Positions 36,657-44,853 of a stretch of DNA of 64,000 nt are shown piece after piece. Under the pieces are notes generated by a model. The model was not told the DNA's origin. It worked only from the letters and a program-made list of their open reading frames with translations, and made no database searches. Source of the stretch: Chitinophaga eiseniae (GTDB lineage Bacteria > Bacteroidota > Bacteroidia > Chitinophagales > Chitinophagaceae); the NCBI RefSeq assembly GCF_012641265.1, contig NZ_JABAHZ010000003.1:496001-560000 (forward strand), written 5' to 3'. The translations under genes and the position numbers were made by a program. Every line of letters starts with the position of its first letter. Positions within the stretch are counted from its first letter, which is position 1.

Positions 36657-37424
36657 ATGTTACCATATTACTCTACATGGATAATTGTTCTCGTTTTCTT
36701 TGCAGTCATCCTGCTTGCCAATGCCGTCCGCATTCTGCGGGAATACGAACGTGGTGTTGTATTCCGCCTGGGGCGACTGGTGGCGCCGGATGGTGTACGG
36801 GGCCCCGGATTAGTTCTTTTAATACCCATCATCGATAAGATGGTAAAGGTAAGTCTACGTACGGTAGTCATGGATGTACCCTCGCAGGATATTATCACCC
36901 AGGATAACGTATCTGTGAAGGTAAATGCCGTTGTATATTTCCGCGTAATCCAACCCAACAAGTCCGTTATAGAAGTAGAAAATCACCTGATAGCTACGTC
37001 CCAGCTCTCGCAAACCACGCTGCGTAGTGTATTGGGGCAATCGGACCTTGATGATCTTCTTTCTCAAAGGGAAAAGATCAACCTGAAACTGCAGCAAATC
37101 ATCGATAAACACACGGAGCCATGGGGTGTAAAAGTTTCCAATGTGGAAGTAAAGCAGATAGATCTCCCGCAGGAAATGCAACGGGCCATGGCCAAGCAGG
37201 CGGAAGCCGAAAGAGAACGGCGTTCCAAAATTATAGCCGCGGAAGGCGAGTTCCAGGCCTCTCAACGCCTCTCCGATGCCGCCAAAGTACTGAGCGAACA
37301 GCCCAGCGCGCTCACCTTACGTTACCTGCAAACACTCCGGGAAATTGCTACAGAGAAAAACTCTACTACCATTTTCCCGATACCGATAGACCTGCTGAAA
37401 CCATTTTTAAATAAGCCGGAATAA
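36657..37424 (+). CDS. Slipin (stomatin/prohibitin SPFH family)
   Basis: A 255-residue membrane protein with an N-terminal hydrophobic hairpin (YYSTWIIVLVFFAVILLANAV), then the SPFH domain (REYERGVVFRLGRL, GPGLVLLIPIIDKMVKVSLRT, QDNVSVKVNAVVYFRV) and a coiled-coil region rich in Ala/Glu/Arg (MAKQAEAERERRSKIIAAEGE) typical of slipin-2. It forms large membrane rings or microdomains. It is co-transcribed with NfeD, the classic stomatin operon partner that may process it. Confidence 0.94.
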   Translation: MLPYYSTWIIVLVFFAVILLANAVRILREYERGVVFRLGRLVAPDGVRGPGLVLLIPIIDKMVKVSLRTVVMDVPSQDIITQDNVSVKVNAVVYFRVIQPNKSVIEVENHLIATSQLSQTTLRSVLGQSDLDDLLSQREKINLKLQQIIDKHTEPWGVKVSNVEVKQIDLPQEMQRAMAKQAEAERERRSKIIAAEGEFQASQRLSDAAKVLSEQPSALTLRYLQTLREIATEKNSTTIFPIPIDLLKPFLNKPE

Positions 37425-37503
37425 CCATTTATCGTTGTCTAAAATGGTAACCTTTCTATTAAAAAATAGATACTTTCGTGGTAAGACCTGAAAACTACGA
37501 TAC

Positions 37504-38367
37504 ATGAAGGCCACGTTTGAATCCATTACTGCTCCTGGTGATCAGTCATTCTTTGTGCGAAAATTTGAAACAAAGCAATTTTCAGCGCCCTATCATTTTC
37601 ATCCGGAGTACGAACTAACGTTGATACTCAGCGGTATCGGCAAACGCTATGTAGGTAGTCATATTGGCGATTTTACTGCAGGCGACCTGGTATTGCTTGG
37701 GCCGAACTTACCACATTGTTGGAAAACAGACCTCTCCTCAACACAAGAACTATCCAGTTCTATAGTAATTCAATTCAGGGATGATTGTATGGGAAAAGAT
37801 TTTTTCAACAAACCTGAACTAAGCCAGATAGCAGCGCTGCTAAAGAAAAGTGCCTTTGGATTGCAGTTTACCGGCAACATACCGGATTTGAAACAGGCGC
37901 TCACGGCCTTGCAACAAGAGCCTTCCTCTTTCCAGCGGTTGCTGATGCTCTTAGCCCTACTGCATACAATGGCTACCAATACTCCGCACCTGCTACTGGA
38001 CGGGCAATCAGTCTATGCATCTATGTCCGCAGTAGAAAAGGCACGATTAACAAGCGTTGTAGGCTATATTGTTGACAATTTCCAACAGGAAGTATCATTA
38101 AACGAGGCTGCTAAAAAAGCCAATATGACCCCTAACGCATTTTGCAAGTATTTCAAAAAAGTGAATCGTAAAACATTTATGGAAGTAGTGAACGATTACC
38201 GGATTGACTTTGCAAAAAAACAACTGTTAAATACCAATAAAAGTATTGCTGATATTGGATTTGAAAGTGGATTCAATGATATTTCCAATTTTCATAAAAC
38301 CTTTAAACAGCGCCTGAAGATAGCGCCTCTCAGCTATAGAAATCAATTCAGATCAATAGCAGAATAG
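37504..38367 (+). CDS. AraC family transcriptional regulator with cupin sensor domain
   Basis: A 287-residue regulator. The N-terminal cupin-like domain (~20-100) shows APYHFHPEYELTLILSG, then GDFTAGDLVLLGPNLPHCW. The C-terminal AraC domain (~185-287) has two helix-turn-helix motifs (SLNEAAKKANMTPNAFCKYFKK, then IADIGFESGFNDISNFHKTFKQ). It is convergent with the PhyH gene at 38401. The cupin suggests a small organic effector; target unknown. Confidence 0.92.
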   Translation: MKATFESITAPGDQSFFVRKFETKQFSAPYHFHPEYELTLILSGIGKRYVGSHIGDFTAGDLVLLGPNLPHCWKTDLSSTQELSSSIVIQFRDDCMGKDFFNKPELSQIAALLKKSAFGLQFTGNIPDLKQALTALQQEPSSFQRLLMLLALLHTMATNTPHLLLDGQSVYASMSAVEKARLTSVVGYIVDNFQQEVSLNEAAKKANMTPNAFCKYFKKVNRKTFMEVVNDYRIDFAKKQLLNTNKSIADIGFESGFNDISNFHKTFKQRLKIAPLSYRNQFRSIAE

Positions 38368-38400
38368 CGCGGAGTGCCTGCTTTCCGTGAGAAACTACTG

Positions 38401-39204
38401 TCAGAGTACCAAGGGATTCAGCTCCGACGCAGCCAGCGAACCGGGTTCCAGCCCCAGCAGCCAGCGGTTCCTGTCGTTTTCCTGGTGTTTATTCTGAGGC
38501 GCTGTTACAGATGCTCCATCTGCAAAATAAATAACCGTCATCACTTCCCTGGTGACCTCGCTTTTATTACCCGGCGCAGCATGTAAGGTCCATCCATAGT
38601 GCCAGGTAGCATCCCCGGCGCTCATATAGGGAGGCCGGCTGATGGCAAACCCTTTCTCTTTAATAAACTGTTCCAGGATGGCCTCCGACTCGTCAGATAT
38701 GGGTATATTTTCCGTAAAGCCCTCTTTATGTGATCCCGATGCAAACGTCAACATACCCATTTCCTCAGAAATATTAATCAAAGGCATCCACATGGTAACG
38801 GTATTCTGCGTATCCAGCGGCCAGTAATACTGATCCTGGTGCCAGGGGGTAAACCCGCCGCCAGGCTCCTTATATAGTGCCTGGTCATGATAAATACGTA
38901 CATTGGGCACGCCGAGTAAAGTTGCTGCTACATGGGCAAAGCGTTTGGCCAGTGTGAATTGCCGTACCGCGTCATCTACCTCCCAAAGGTTCATTATCTG
39001 CAAAAATGCCTTACCATAGGTATCCCTTTCTGCCAATGGGCGTTTTTCAGTATTATACCTATAAGCAGCATTATTGATTATTTTTCTGCATTCAGCTACT
39101 TCATCGGCTGACAGGAGATGAGGAGTAAGCAGATGTCCGTTGTTTCGGAATTGTTGCACCTGGTCGTCAGTGATGGCTGCTTTGTCATTTAGGCTGGTAA
39201 GCAT
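38401..39204 (-). CDS. Phytanoyl-CoA dioxygenase (PhyH) family non-haem iron oxygenase
   Basis: A 267-residue cytoplasmic Fe(II)/2-oxoglutarate-dependent oxygenase. The start at 39204 (MLTSLNDKAAITDDQV) is preferred over 39249, which adds a non-conserved leader. The facial triad is visible as H-Q-D in TPWHQDQYYW and the distal His in YGWTLHAAPGN, with an Arg further on (VTREVMTV) for 2-oxoglutarate. A jelly-roll fold is expected. Substrate unknown. Convergent with the AraC gene; MFS transporter upstream on the same strand. Confidence 0.9.
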   Translation of the reverse strand: MLTSLNDKAAITDDQVQQFRNNGHLLTPHLLSADEVAECRKIINNAAYRYNTEKRPLAERDTYGKAFLQIMNLWEVDDAVRQFTLAKRFAHVAATLLGVPNVRIYHDQALYKEPGGGFTPWHQDQYYWPLDTQNTVTMWMPLINISEEMGMLTFASGSHKEGFTENIPISDESEAILEQFIKEKGFAISRPPYMSAGDATWHYGWTLHAAPGNKSEVTREVMTVIYFADGASVTAPQNKHQENDRNRWLLGLEPGSLAASELNPLVL

Positions 39205-39310
39205 GTTATTAATTTTTAGCCCTACAAAACAACAACCCAAACGAGGCAAAAAAAAGGGCTGGAATAGTGAGAATATTGCAAATATTATCCAATAGTTGGA
39301 GAAAAAGGTG

Positions 39311-40486
39311 CTACATGCTTTCAGGTTCAGGAATGGTAATTAAAATGTAAATCACCACCATGACTGCAATCACCGTTGTAGTCAAAAGTGCGCTACCTGC
39401 ACCAAACTTAAACCATATTAAACCGGTAAGGGAACTTGCCAACATCGTACAAACACTTTGGAATGCAGCATAAGTGCCAATAGCGGTGGCAGTATCATTT
39501 TTACTGGTTATATTGCTGATCCACGCTTTGGATATGCCTTCAGTTGCCGCGGCATATAGTCCATACAGGAAGAACAACAACCCATACCAATACCAGTCAT
39601 GGGCAACAGTCATGCCGGCGTATACTATAGCGAATAACAATAACCCCGCAACAAATATCTTCTTTAATCCTATTTGATCCGCCAGCACTCCAAGCGGAAA
39701 TGAGGCAATGGCATATACCATATTGTAAAAAATATATACGCCGATTGTAGCTGTATCGCTTAATCCTTCTTGTTTCATTTTCAGTAGCAGGAACACATCT
39801 GAACTATTGCACAAGGTAAATATCAGTAATCCCGCCACCAGCTGGCGATAAACAACAGGGCTACTTTTCCAGTAATGCAGGAAGGAAAAAAAACTGACCT
39901 GTGTGCCGTTCGCTGTTTTGGGTCTTATTTTGTCTTTCAGCAAAAAAGAGCAGGTAATGGCCAGCACTCCGGGAAAAAAAGCCAGTAGAAACAGTACACG
40001 ATACTCAGCCGGATAAAAACATAGGTACAACAAGGCCAATGCCGGTCCAATTACAGCTCCCAGCGTGTCCATGGAACGGTGAAAGCCAAAAACGCGGCCC
40101 TTAGTTGCTGGTGTTGCTTCATCTGATAACATTGCATCTCTTGCCCCTGTACGAATACCCTTACCCGCACGATCAACTGTACGTGCAAGAAATATCCATA
40201 ATGGATATACGGTTAAGGCCATCATAGGTTTCGATAAGGCGCTAAACGTATATCCCAATCGAACAAACGGCGCACGCCTGCCGGCATGATCAGATAATTT
40301 TCCGAAATATCCCTTACTTAACCCGGCGGTTGCCTCTGCCACCCCTTCTAAAATGCCAATCAGCAGTACCGAAAAGCCAATACTTTTTAAATAAATGGGC
40401 ATAATGGGATAAAGCATTTCGCTGGCTATGTCTGTCAGTAAACTGATGATGGAGAGTATCCAGACAGTGCGCGTTAGATATTTCAT
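39311..40486 (-). CDS. MFS transporter
   Basis: A 391-residue inner-membrane transporter with about 12 membrane helices. The start at 40486 (MKYLTRTVWILSIISLLTDIASEMLYPIMP) matches the usual N-terminus; the ATG at 40579 would overlap the neighbouring gene. The loop 2-3 signature is seen as GYFGKLSDHAGRRAPFVRLG, and TVDRAGKGIRTGARDAMLSD is characteristic of a bacterial MFS subgroup of unclear substrate. Adjacent to PhyH on the same strand, but with ~100 bp between, so linkage is uncertain. Confidence 0.9.
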   Translation of the reverse strand: MKYLTRTVWILSIISLLTDIASEMLYPIMPIYLKSIGFSVLLIGILEGVAEATAGLSKGYFGKLSDHAGRRAPFVRLGYTFSALSKPMMALTVYPLWIFLARTVDRAGKGIRTGARDAMLSDEATPATKGRVFGFHRSMDTLGAVIGPALALLYLCFYPAEYRVLFLLAFFPGVLAITCSFLLKDKIRPKTANGTQVSFFSFLHYWKSSPVVYRQLVAGLLIFTLCNSSDVFLLLKMKQEGLSDTATIGVYIFYNMVYAIASFPLGVLADQIGLKKIFVAGLLLFAIVYAGMTVAHDWYWYGLLFFLYGLYAAATEGISKAWISNITSKNDTATAIGTYAAFQSVCTMLASSLTGLIWFKFGAGSALLTTTVIAVMVVIYILITIPEPESM

Positions 40487-40508
40487 TTGCGGAGACAATA
40501 AAGTAATT

Positions 40509-41018
40509 TTAAATCTGTGGAAGTACCTGCCGTAATCCATCCAATAAATGAATGACCCGGTTATGAAGGAAAGTATCAATTACCAACAGTCCGGCAAACA
40601 ATACCACAAAACCAAGACACAGCCCCCTGGGGTATTCCCTTATAAGAAATACGGACAACAAAGCGCAAATCCCTGCCATCACTGCCCATATAGATCTCAG
40701 TATTATATAAGTACTATTGTCTGCTTTGGCTTTTTCATATTCCTGCGTTATGACCTGTTCTCCCTGCTTTTCAAACCATTCCGCCATTTTGTCTGCACGA
40801 CTCGCCCTAGTTGATACCAGGTAGCCTCCATATCCCAGGTTGACAGCCAGCAGTAAACATACTGGAATCAACATACCCCGGGACAATCCTCCACTACCTC
40901 TAAATAAGGATATTACAACGGGAACCAGCAACAATGAAATGGCCAGCATCCATTTTCCCTGCGATATTTCTCCCTTTGTCCAGGCTTGCAATTGTTGTAC
41001 AAATACCATTCTGTCCAT
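40509..41018 (-). CDS. Membrane protein of unknown function
   Basis: A 169-residue protein with four likely membrane helices (about 23-40, 48-66, 103-124, 130-150) and a charged segment between helices 2 and 3 (RASRADKMAEWFEKQGEQVITQ). I recognise no family. It starts 4 bp after the TMEM175-like gene ends, so they are probably co-transcribed, and it ends just before the MFS start at 40486. Confidence 0.65.
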   Translation of the reverse strand: MDRMVFVQQLQAWTKGEISQGKWMLAISLLLVPVVISLFRGSGGLSRGMLIPVCLLLAVNLGYGGYLVSTRASRADKMAEWFEKQGEQVITQEYEKAKADNSTYIILRSIWAVMAGICALLSVFLIREYPRGLCLGFVVLFAGLLVIDTFLHNRVIHLLDGLRQVLPQI

Positions 41019-41022
41019 ATTG

Positions 41023-41577
41023 CTAAAAATTTACCCCTTTTTTTGTTTGAATAAAATACAAAACTGGTACAAATAGAAAAATACCTCCTGATATGTAAAC
41101 ACTCAGGTAGCTCATAGGAATACTTAAAAAATATAATACCATCACCGACCAACTCATTTTTTTGTCAATACGAACCCCTTTCCCCTTTTCCGATCTTGTG
41201 ATACGCTGCTGAAAAACAGCATAAAAAAACACAATTAGGGTTGTAATGATACCATAAAATATATGATTCGACCTGTCAGAAAACGACTCGCTCAGGTGAG
41301 CCGTTGCAGTAGGAATAAATGAGATCATGAAAAGCAGGCCAAAGTTGATCCAAACGGAATTAATATCTATATTCTCTTTATGCAAAGTAATACGATGATG
41401 ATTGAGCCATATGATGACGACCGTAACAAAACTCAATGCATAAATAAGGACCTGATATAAAATACCTGGTAAATGGTCAAGAGACAATTCCGGTATTTTA
41501 ATTTCCATGAGCATCAACGTACTGATAATAGCCAGGATACCGTCAGTAATCGCATCTAATCTTTCTTTCTTCATCAA
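41023..41577 (-). CDS. TMEM175 family (DUF1211) potassium channel-like protein
   Basis: A 184-residue protein with six likely helices. The N-terminus RLDAITDGILAI fits the helix-1 signature of TMEM175 (usually R...FSDG.FAI), with I-T-D in place of F-S-D. WLNHHRITLHKENID matches the conserved loop after helix 3. Bacterial members are tetrameric leak potassium channels. The altered signature may affect gating or selectivity. Transcribed with the 169-residue membrane protein. Confidence 0.82.
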   Translation of the reverse strand: MMKKERLDAITDGILAIISTLMLMEIKIPELSLDHLPGILYQVLIYALSFVTVVIIWLNHHRITLHKENIDINSVWINFGLLFMISFIPTATAHLSESFSDRSNHIFYGIITTLIVFFYAVFQQRITRSEKGKGVRIDKKMSWSVMVLYFLSIPMSYLSVYISGGIFLFVPVLYFIQTKKGVNF

Positions 41578-41600
41578 CTACTAATGTGTAAAAAATTAAT

Positions 41601-42407
41601 TTATTTCATTTCTGAAGTAGTTAACCCGAATTTCCTTTTAAAGGAAGAGTAAAAATGAGACAGGTTTTCAAAACCCAGGTCTAAATAAAAGTCAGCTGGT
41701 TTCTGCTGCTTATGCTTAATTAAATAGTACGCTTCCTCAAGACGTTTTTCCCGCAGCCATTGTTTTGGCGCGCAATTAAAAGTTTTGGAAAAGTCCCGCT
41801 TGAATGCTGAAACACTACGCCCGGTAAGCTTGGCAAACGATTCAACCGGAACATTAAACATGTAGTTATGATTCATAAATTCCTCTAAATTTATTTTATA
41901 AGGCTGCGTGAAATCAAACAAGATATATTTAAAATCAGGGTTGCTTTGCAGCAGCAGCTCAATAGCCTCCCTGATTTTTAAATCTGCCAGCCTGGGCGTT
42001 GCTTCTTTTGTTTTATTGATGTATGGAGCCAGGGAAATAAAATAACTATGCAAAAAATCATTGGGTTCAAAAAACAACTGCTGCTTTCCTTCATACCCGT
42101 TTTTCACAACAATTTTATTTTCCAGGGCGTATTGCTGCAATGTTTCTTCATCCAGCGTAATAGAAAGAAATTTATATTCTCCGGATTTTGAAGGATATTT
42201 TATTGTCCGGATCAGCTGGTTCTTCTTAACCAATACGACCGTATTTTCCCTAATCACGGTACTACCCTGATCATGGAAAACATGTGTTTCCCCGGACAAT
42301 TGAAATCCTAAGAAATGGTCAGGATAGAATTCTTCGTACCCTCTTTGTTTTTCAAATACACAGGAGTACACTAACCTGTCAAATATTATTTCCCGTTTTG
42401 CTTCCAT
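41601..42407 (-). CDS. AraC family transcriptional regulator
   Basis: A 268-residue regulator from the ATG at 42407 (MEAKREIIFDRLVYSC); an ATG at 42446 would overlap the GlcG gene. The N-terminal half is a cupin-like sensor (GFQLSGETHVFHDQG). The C-terminal ~100 residues form the AraC domain (VPVESFAKLTGRSVSAFKRDFSKTF, then PADFYLDLGFENLSHFYSSFK). It follows the SDR and GlcG genes on the same strand with 20 bp spacing, and probably regulates them. Confidence 0.9.
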   Translation of the reverse strand: MEAKREIIFDRLVYSCVFEKQRGYEEFYPDHFLGFQLSGETHVFHDQGSTVIRENTVVLVKKNQLIRTIKYPSKSGEYKFLSITLDEETLQQYALENKIVVKNGYEGKQQLFFEPNDFLHSYFISLAPYINKTKEATPRLADLKIREAIELLLQSNPDFKYILFDFTQPYKINLEEFMNHNYMFNVPVESFAKLTGRSVSAFKRDFSKTFNCAPKQWLREKRLEEAYYLIKHKQQKPADFYLDLGFENLSHFYSSFKRKFGLTTSEMK

Positions 42408-42426
42408 ACTACAAATATCCTGAATT

Positions 42427-42828
42427 CTAATGGATGGCAGTAGCACCGGCTATTGCAATTTCCTTGTCTTGTGCTATTGTTCCCCCGGATGAGCCAATAG
42501 CCCCGACAATATTACCGTCTTTATTTTTAATAACAACGCCGCCGGCAATTGTCAGCAGGCCTTCGTTGGAATTAATCATGCCATATCCATGCATATCTGC
42601 ACCAGCAATAATGGATCCCATCACTTCGCTGTCAACACCGAACATAACCGCTGTTCTTGCTTTTTTTATGGCAAACTCCACCACGCCAAAGACACTGTCT
42701 ATTCTTGCAAAAGCAACCAAATGCCCGCCTGTATCTACTACTGCTATACTAACGGGCACCCCTAATGTTTTTGCTTTCGCTATTGCAGCACTCAATACAC
42801 CGGATGCTTCGTTATAAGTGATATTCAT
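42427..42828 (-). CDS. GlcG/HbpS family (haem-binding-like) protein
   Basis: A 133-residue protein. The start at 42828 (MNITYNEASGVLSAAIAKAK) is chosen over 42918 because the family begins here. It shows VSIAVVDTGGHLVAFARID, KKARTAVMFG, and the Gly-rich end GNIVGAIGSSGGTIAQDKEIA, typical of GlcG/HbpS/Cob(I)alamin-type proteins of about 140 residues. Some members bind haem or act as co-factor sensors; enzymatic activity is unproven. Between an SDR and an AraC regulator on the same strand. Confidence 0.88.
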   Translation of the reverse strand: MNITYNEASGVLSAAIAKAKTLGVPVSIAVVDTGGHLVAFARIDSVFGVVEFAIKKARTAVMFGVDSEVMGSIIAGADMHGYGMINSNEGLLTIAGGVVIKNKDGNIVGAIGSSGGTIAQDKEIAIAGATAIH

Positions 42829-42895
42829 CTTATTCCATTTTAATTTATGTGGGAGAAAAAACACAGATTTCCACCTCTGCTTTTTGGGTATAATG

Positions 42896-43687
42896 TTAGC
42901 TCTTTGCGGTCCAGGCATCTATTTGCAGCTGTTTTATAAAATCTGCTGTTTCTTTTGGATGTACGTTTCTAAAATTGGCGTTATCATCTAATACAACATT
43001 CACAATACACTCAGCCATCGACTGCGGATCGAGCTGGTTGGCCAGTGATTCTTTAGCGCCATCAAAAACGGATAAATGCGTAAAGTTGACGGCAGGATCA
43101 TACCAGCGGAAAATACTGTCTACACCGCGGTCATTAAACCCGGTACCAAATACGCCGGGGTTACAGGTAGCAATTTTGATATTAAAAGCGGCCAATTCTG
43201 TTTTCAGTCCTTCTGCAATGGCTTCCATTGCGTGTTTCGAAGCACAGTAAGCGGCCACATAAGGAACTGTCCATAGACCTCCCATAGAAGTAGTGAATAC
43301 AATTTTTCCCGGTTTCTTCTGCTGAACAAATTTCCTGATGAAGCCCTGTGCCAGTTCTAATCCGCCAAATACATTCACATCAAACATGGAACGAATCAAT
43401 TCTATTGGCTGCTCTGCAATGGGGCCCCCTTCCATAATACCGGCGTTGCTGATTAAAATATCGATATCGTACTTTTGATGGATATAGGCAATATCACGGG
43501 AATTAGTTACATCAAGTTTATCAACAATAAGATCAACTCCCTGCTCTTTTGCTTCGCGTATCAAATCGCTCACCTGTGGATAAACCTGCGCGGTAGCAAT
43601 CACTTGGTGTCCTTTTCCGGCCAAATCAAATGCTGCGATCTTTCCAAATCCGCTGGCTGCCCCTGTAATTAAAATTGTTTTGCTCAT
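42896..43687 (-). CDS. Short-chain dehydrogenase/reductase
   Basis: A 263-residue classical SDR. Residues 7-15 carry TGAASGFGK (cofactor-binding TGxxxGxG), NAG appears at ~81-83, the catalytic Ser lies in TTSMGG and the YxxxK in AYCASKHAM. It should be an NAD(P)H-dependent oxidoreductase; substrate unknown. It is first in a three-gene unit with GlcG and AraC. A TAGTTTTG on the minus strand (43713-43720), 26 bp upstream of the ATG, fits the Bacteroidota -7 box, but no clear -33 element was seen. Confidence 0.92.
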   Translation of the reverse strand: MSKTILITGAASGFGKIAAFDLAGKGHQVIATAQVYPQVSDLIREAKEQGVDLIVDKLDVTNSRDIAYIHQKYDIDILISNAGIMEGGPIAEQPIELIRSMFDVNVFGGLELAQGFIRKFVQQKKPGKIVFTTSMGGLWTVPYVAAYCASKHAMEAIAEGLKTELAAFNIKIATCNPGVFGTGFNDRGVDSIFRWYDPAVNFTHLSVFDGAKESLANQLDPQSMAECIVNVVLDDNANFRNVHPKETADFIKQLQIDAWTAKS

Positions 43688-43796
43688 TGTAATTTTATTT
43701 AAGGTTACAATGCAAAACTACCGGGAATAAACATCATTTTTTATTTCTGTGCAGCCCAATTTTATATTGCTGTAAAGCTCTGCCCGGGTCAGGTAA

Positions 43797-44672
43797 TCAG
43801 TTCCGGAGCAGCTTTTTCCGCTGCCCGATATACAACCCGGCAATCACCATCAGGGTACCAGCCACGGTATATAAGGTAATAGGTTCATCCAGCAGCCACC
43901 AGGCATAAAAGAAACCAAAAAGCGGGCAAAGGAAAAGCCATAGGGAAGCTCTGACCGTATCTATCTTCAGTAAATAAAACCAGCAGATCAAACCAGTTAC
44001 GGATACCGCCAGGCTTAACCATAGCACTGAATAAATAAACCTGCCATCTAAATGTACTGACGAAAAATCGCTGAACACCAGGGTAAACGGCAGCAGAAAA
44101 AGGCCACCCAATGTTACCTGCCAGCCATTGATCAAAAGATTAGGCAGCGCCCATGGTACCCTGGCATAGTACACGCTGGCAAAGGACACTGCCACCATAC
44201 TGGTCATTAATACTGCCACCCCTGGTAAACTGGTACCTCCGCCGTTGAGCAAAGGATAGGTGGCCAGCCCGATACCAGCCATCCCGATGACAATACTCCA
44301 TATCTCCCCTTTTGCGGGCCTACGCCCCATCAGCCAGGAGGAGAGCAATACGATCAGCAGCGGGTTAGTGGAGGTGGCCAGGCTACCGATTCCGGCGGCA
44401 ATGTATTTCATCGCATACACATACAGTCCCAGGTAAACCGTAGTATTTAAAGCCCCAAAAATAGCCAGCTGCCGCCATTCAACCCCATTGGGCATACGAT
44501 ACCGCTTATCCCGGCCTACCAGGTAACAGTAACCCAATAGGACAAAGCCTGCGATAAAAAAACGAACATTGCCAAGAACCAATGGAGGAGCCGAGTGGAT
44601 CCCTATTTTTGTTGCTACAGACGCCGATGCCCATAACATCGCGAACAGTAAGCCGATCATCATATTTTTCAC
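43797..44672 (-). CDS. EamA/DMT family transporter
   Basis: A 291-residue inner-membrane protein with ten hydrophobic helices in two EamA repeats (LLFAMLWASASVATKIGI at the start; VLWLSLAVSVTGLICWFYLLK with FGFFYAWWLLDEPIT in the second half). The family exports metabolites or amino acids; substrate unknown. It is divergent from the histidine kinase at 44854, sharing a 181-bp promoter region. Confidence 0.92.
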   Translation of the reverse strand: MKNMMIGLLFAMLWASASVATKIGIHSAPPLVLGNVRFFIAGFVLLGYCYLVGRDKRYRMPNGVEWRQLAIFGALNTTVYLGLYVYAMKYIAAGIGSLATSTNPLLIVLLSSWLMGRRPAKGEIWSIVIGMAGIGLATYPLLNGGGTSLPGVAVLMTSMVAVSFASVYYARVPWALPNLLINGWQVTLGGLFLLPFTLVFSDFSSVHLDGRFIYSVLWLSLAVSVTGLICWFYLLKIDTVRASLWLFLCPLFGFFYAWWLLDEPITLYTVAGTLMVIAGLYIGQRKKLLRN

Positions 44673-44853
44673 GCAGCAAAGATAAACGAGAATATTTCGA
44701 AAACTATACCTGCGGGGAATTGCCAGGGCCTCAAAAATCCCTCCATAGCCTCCCTGAACAGCCCAAGGTTTCCTTTATAAATTGTGAACTTAGGAACGCT
44801 AACATTTATTATATTTATACATCAACCCAATTTTTACACTTATTTTACTCCAA

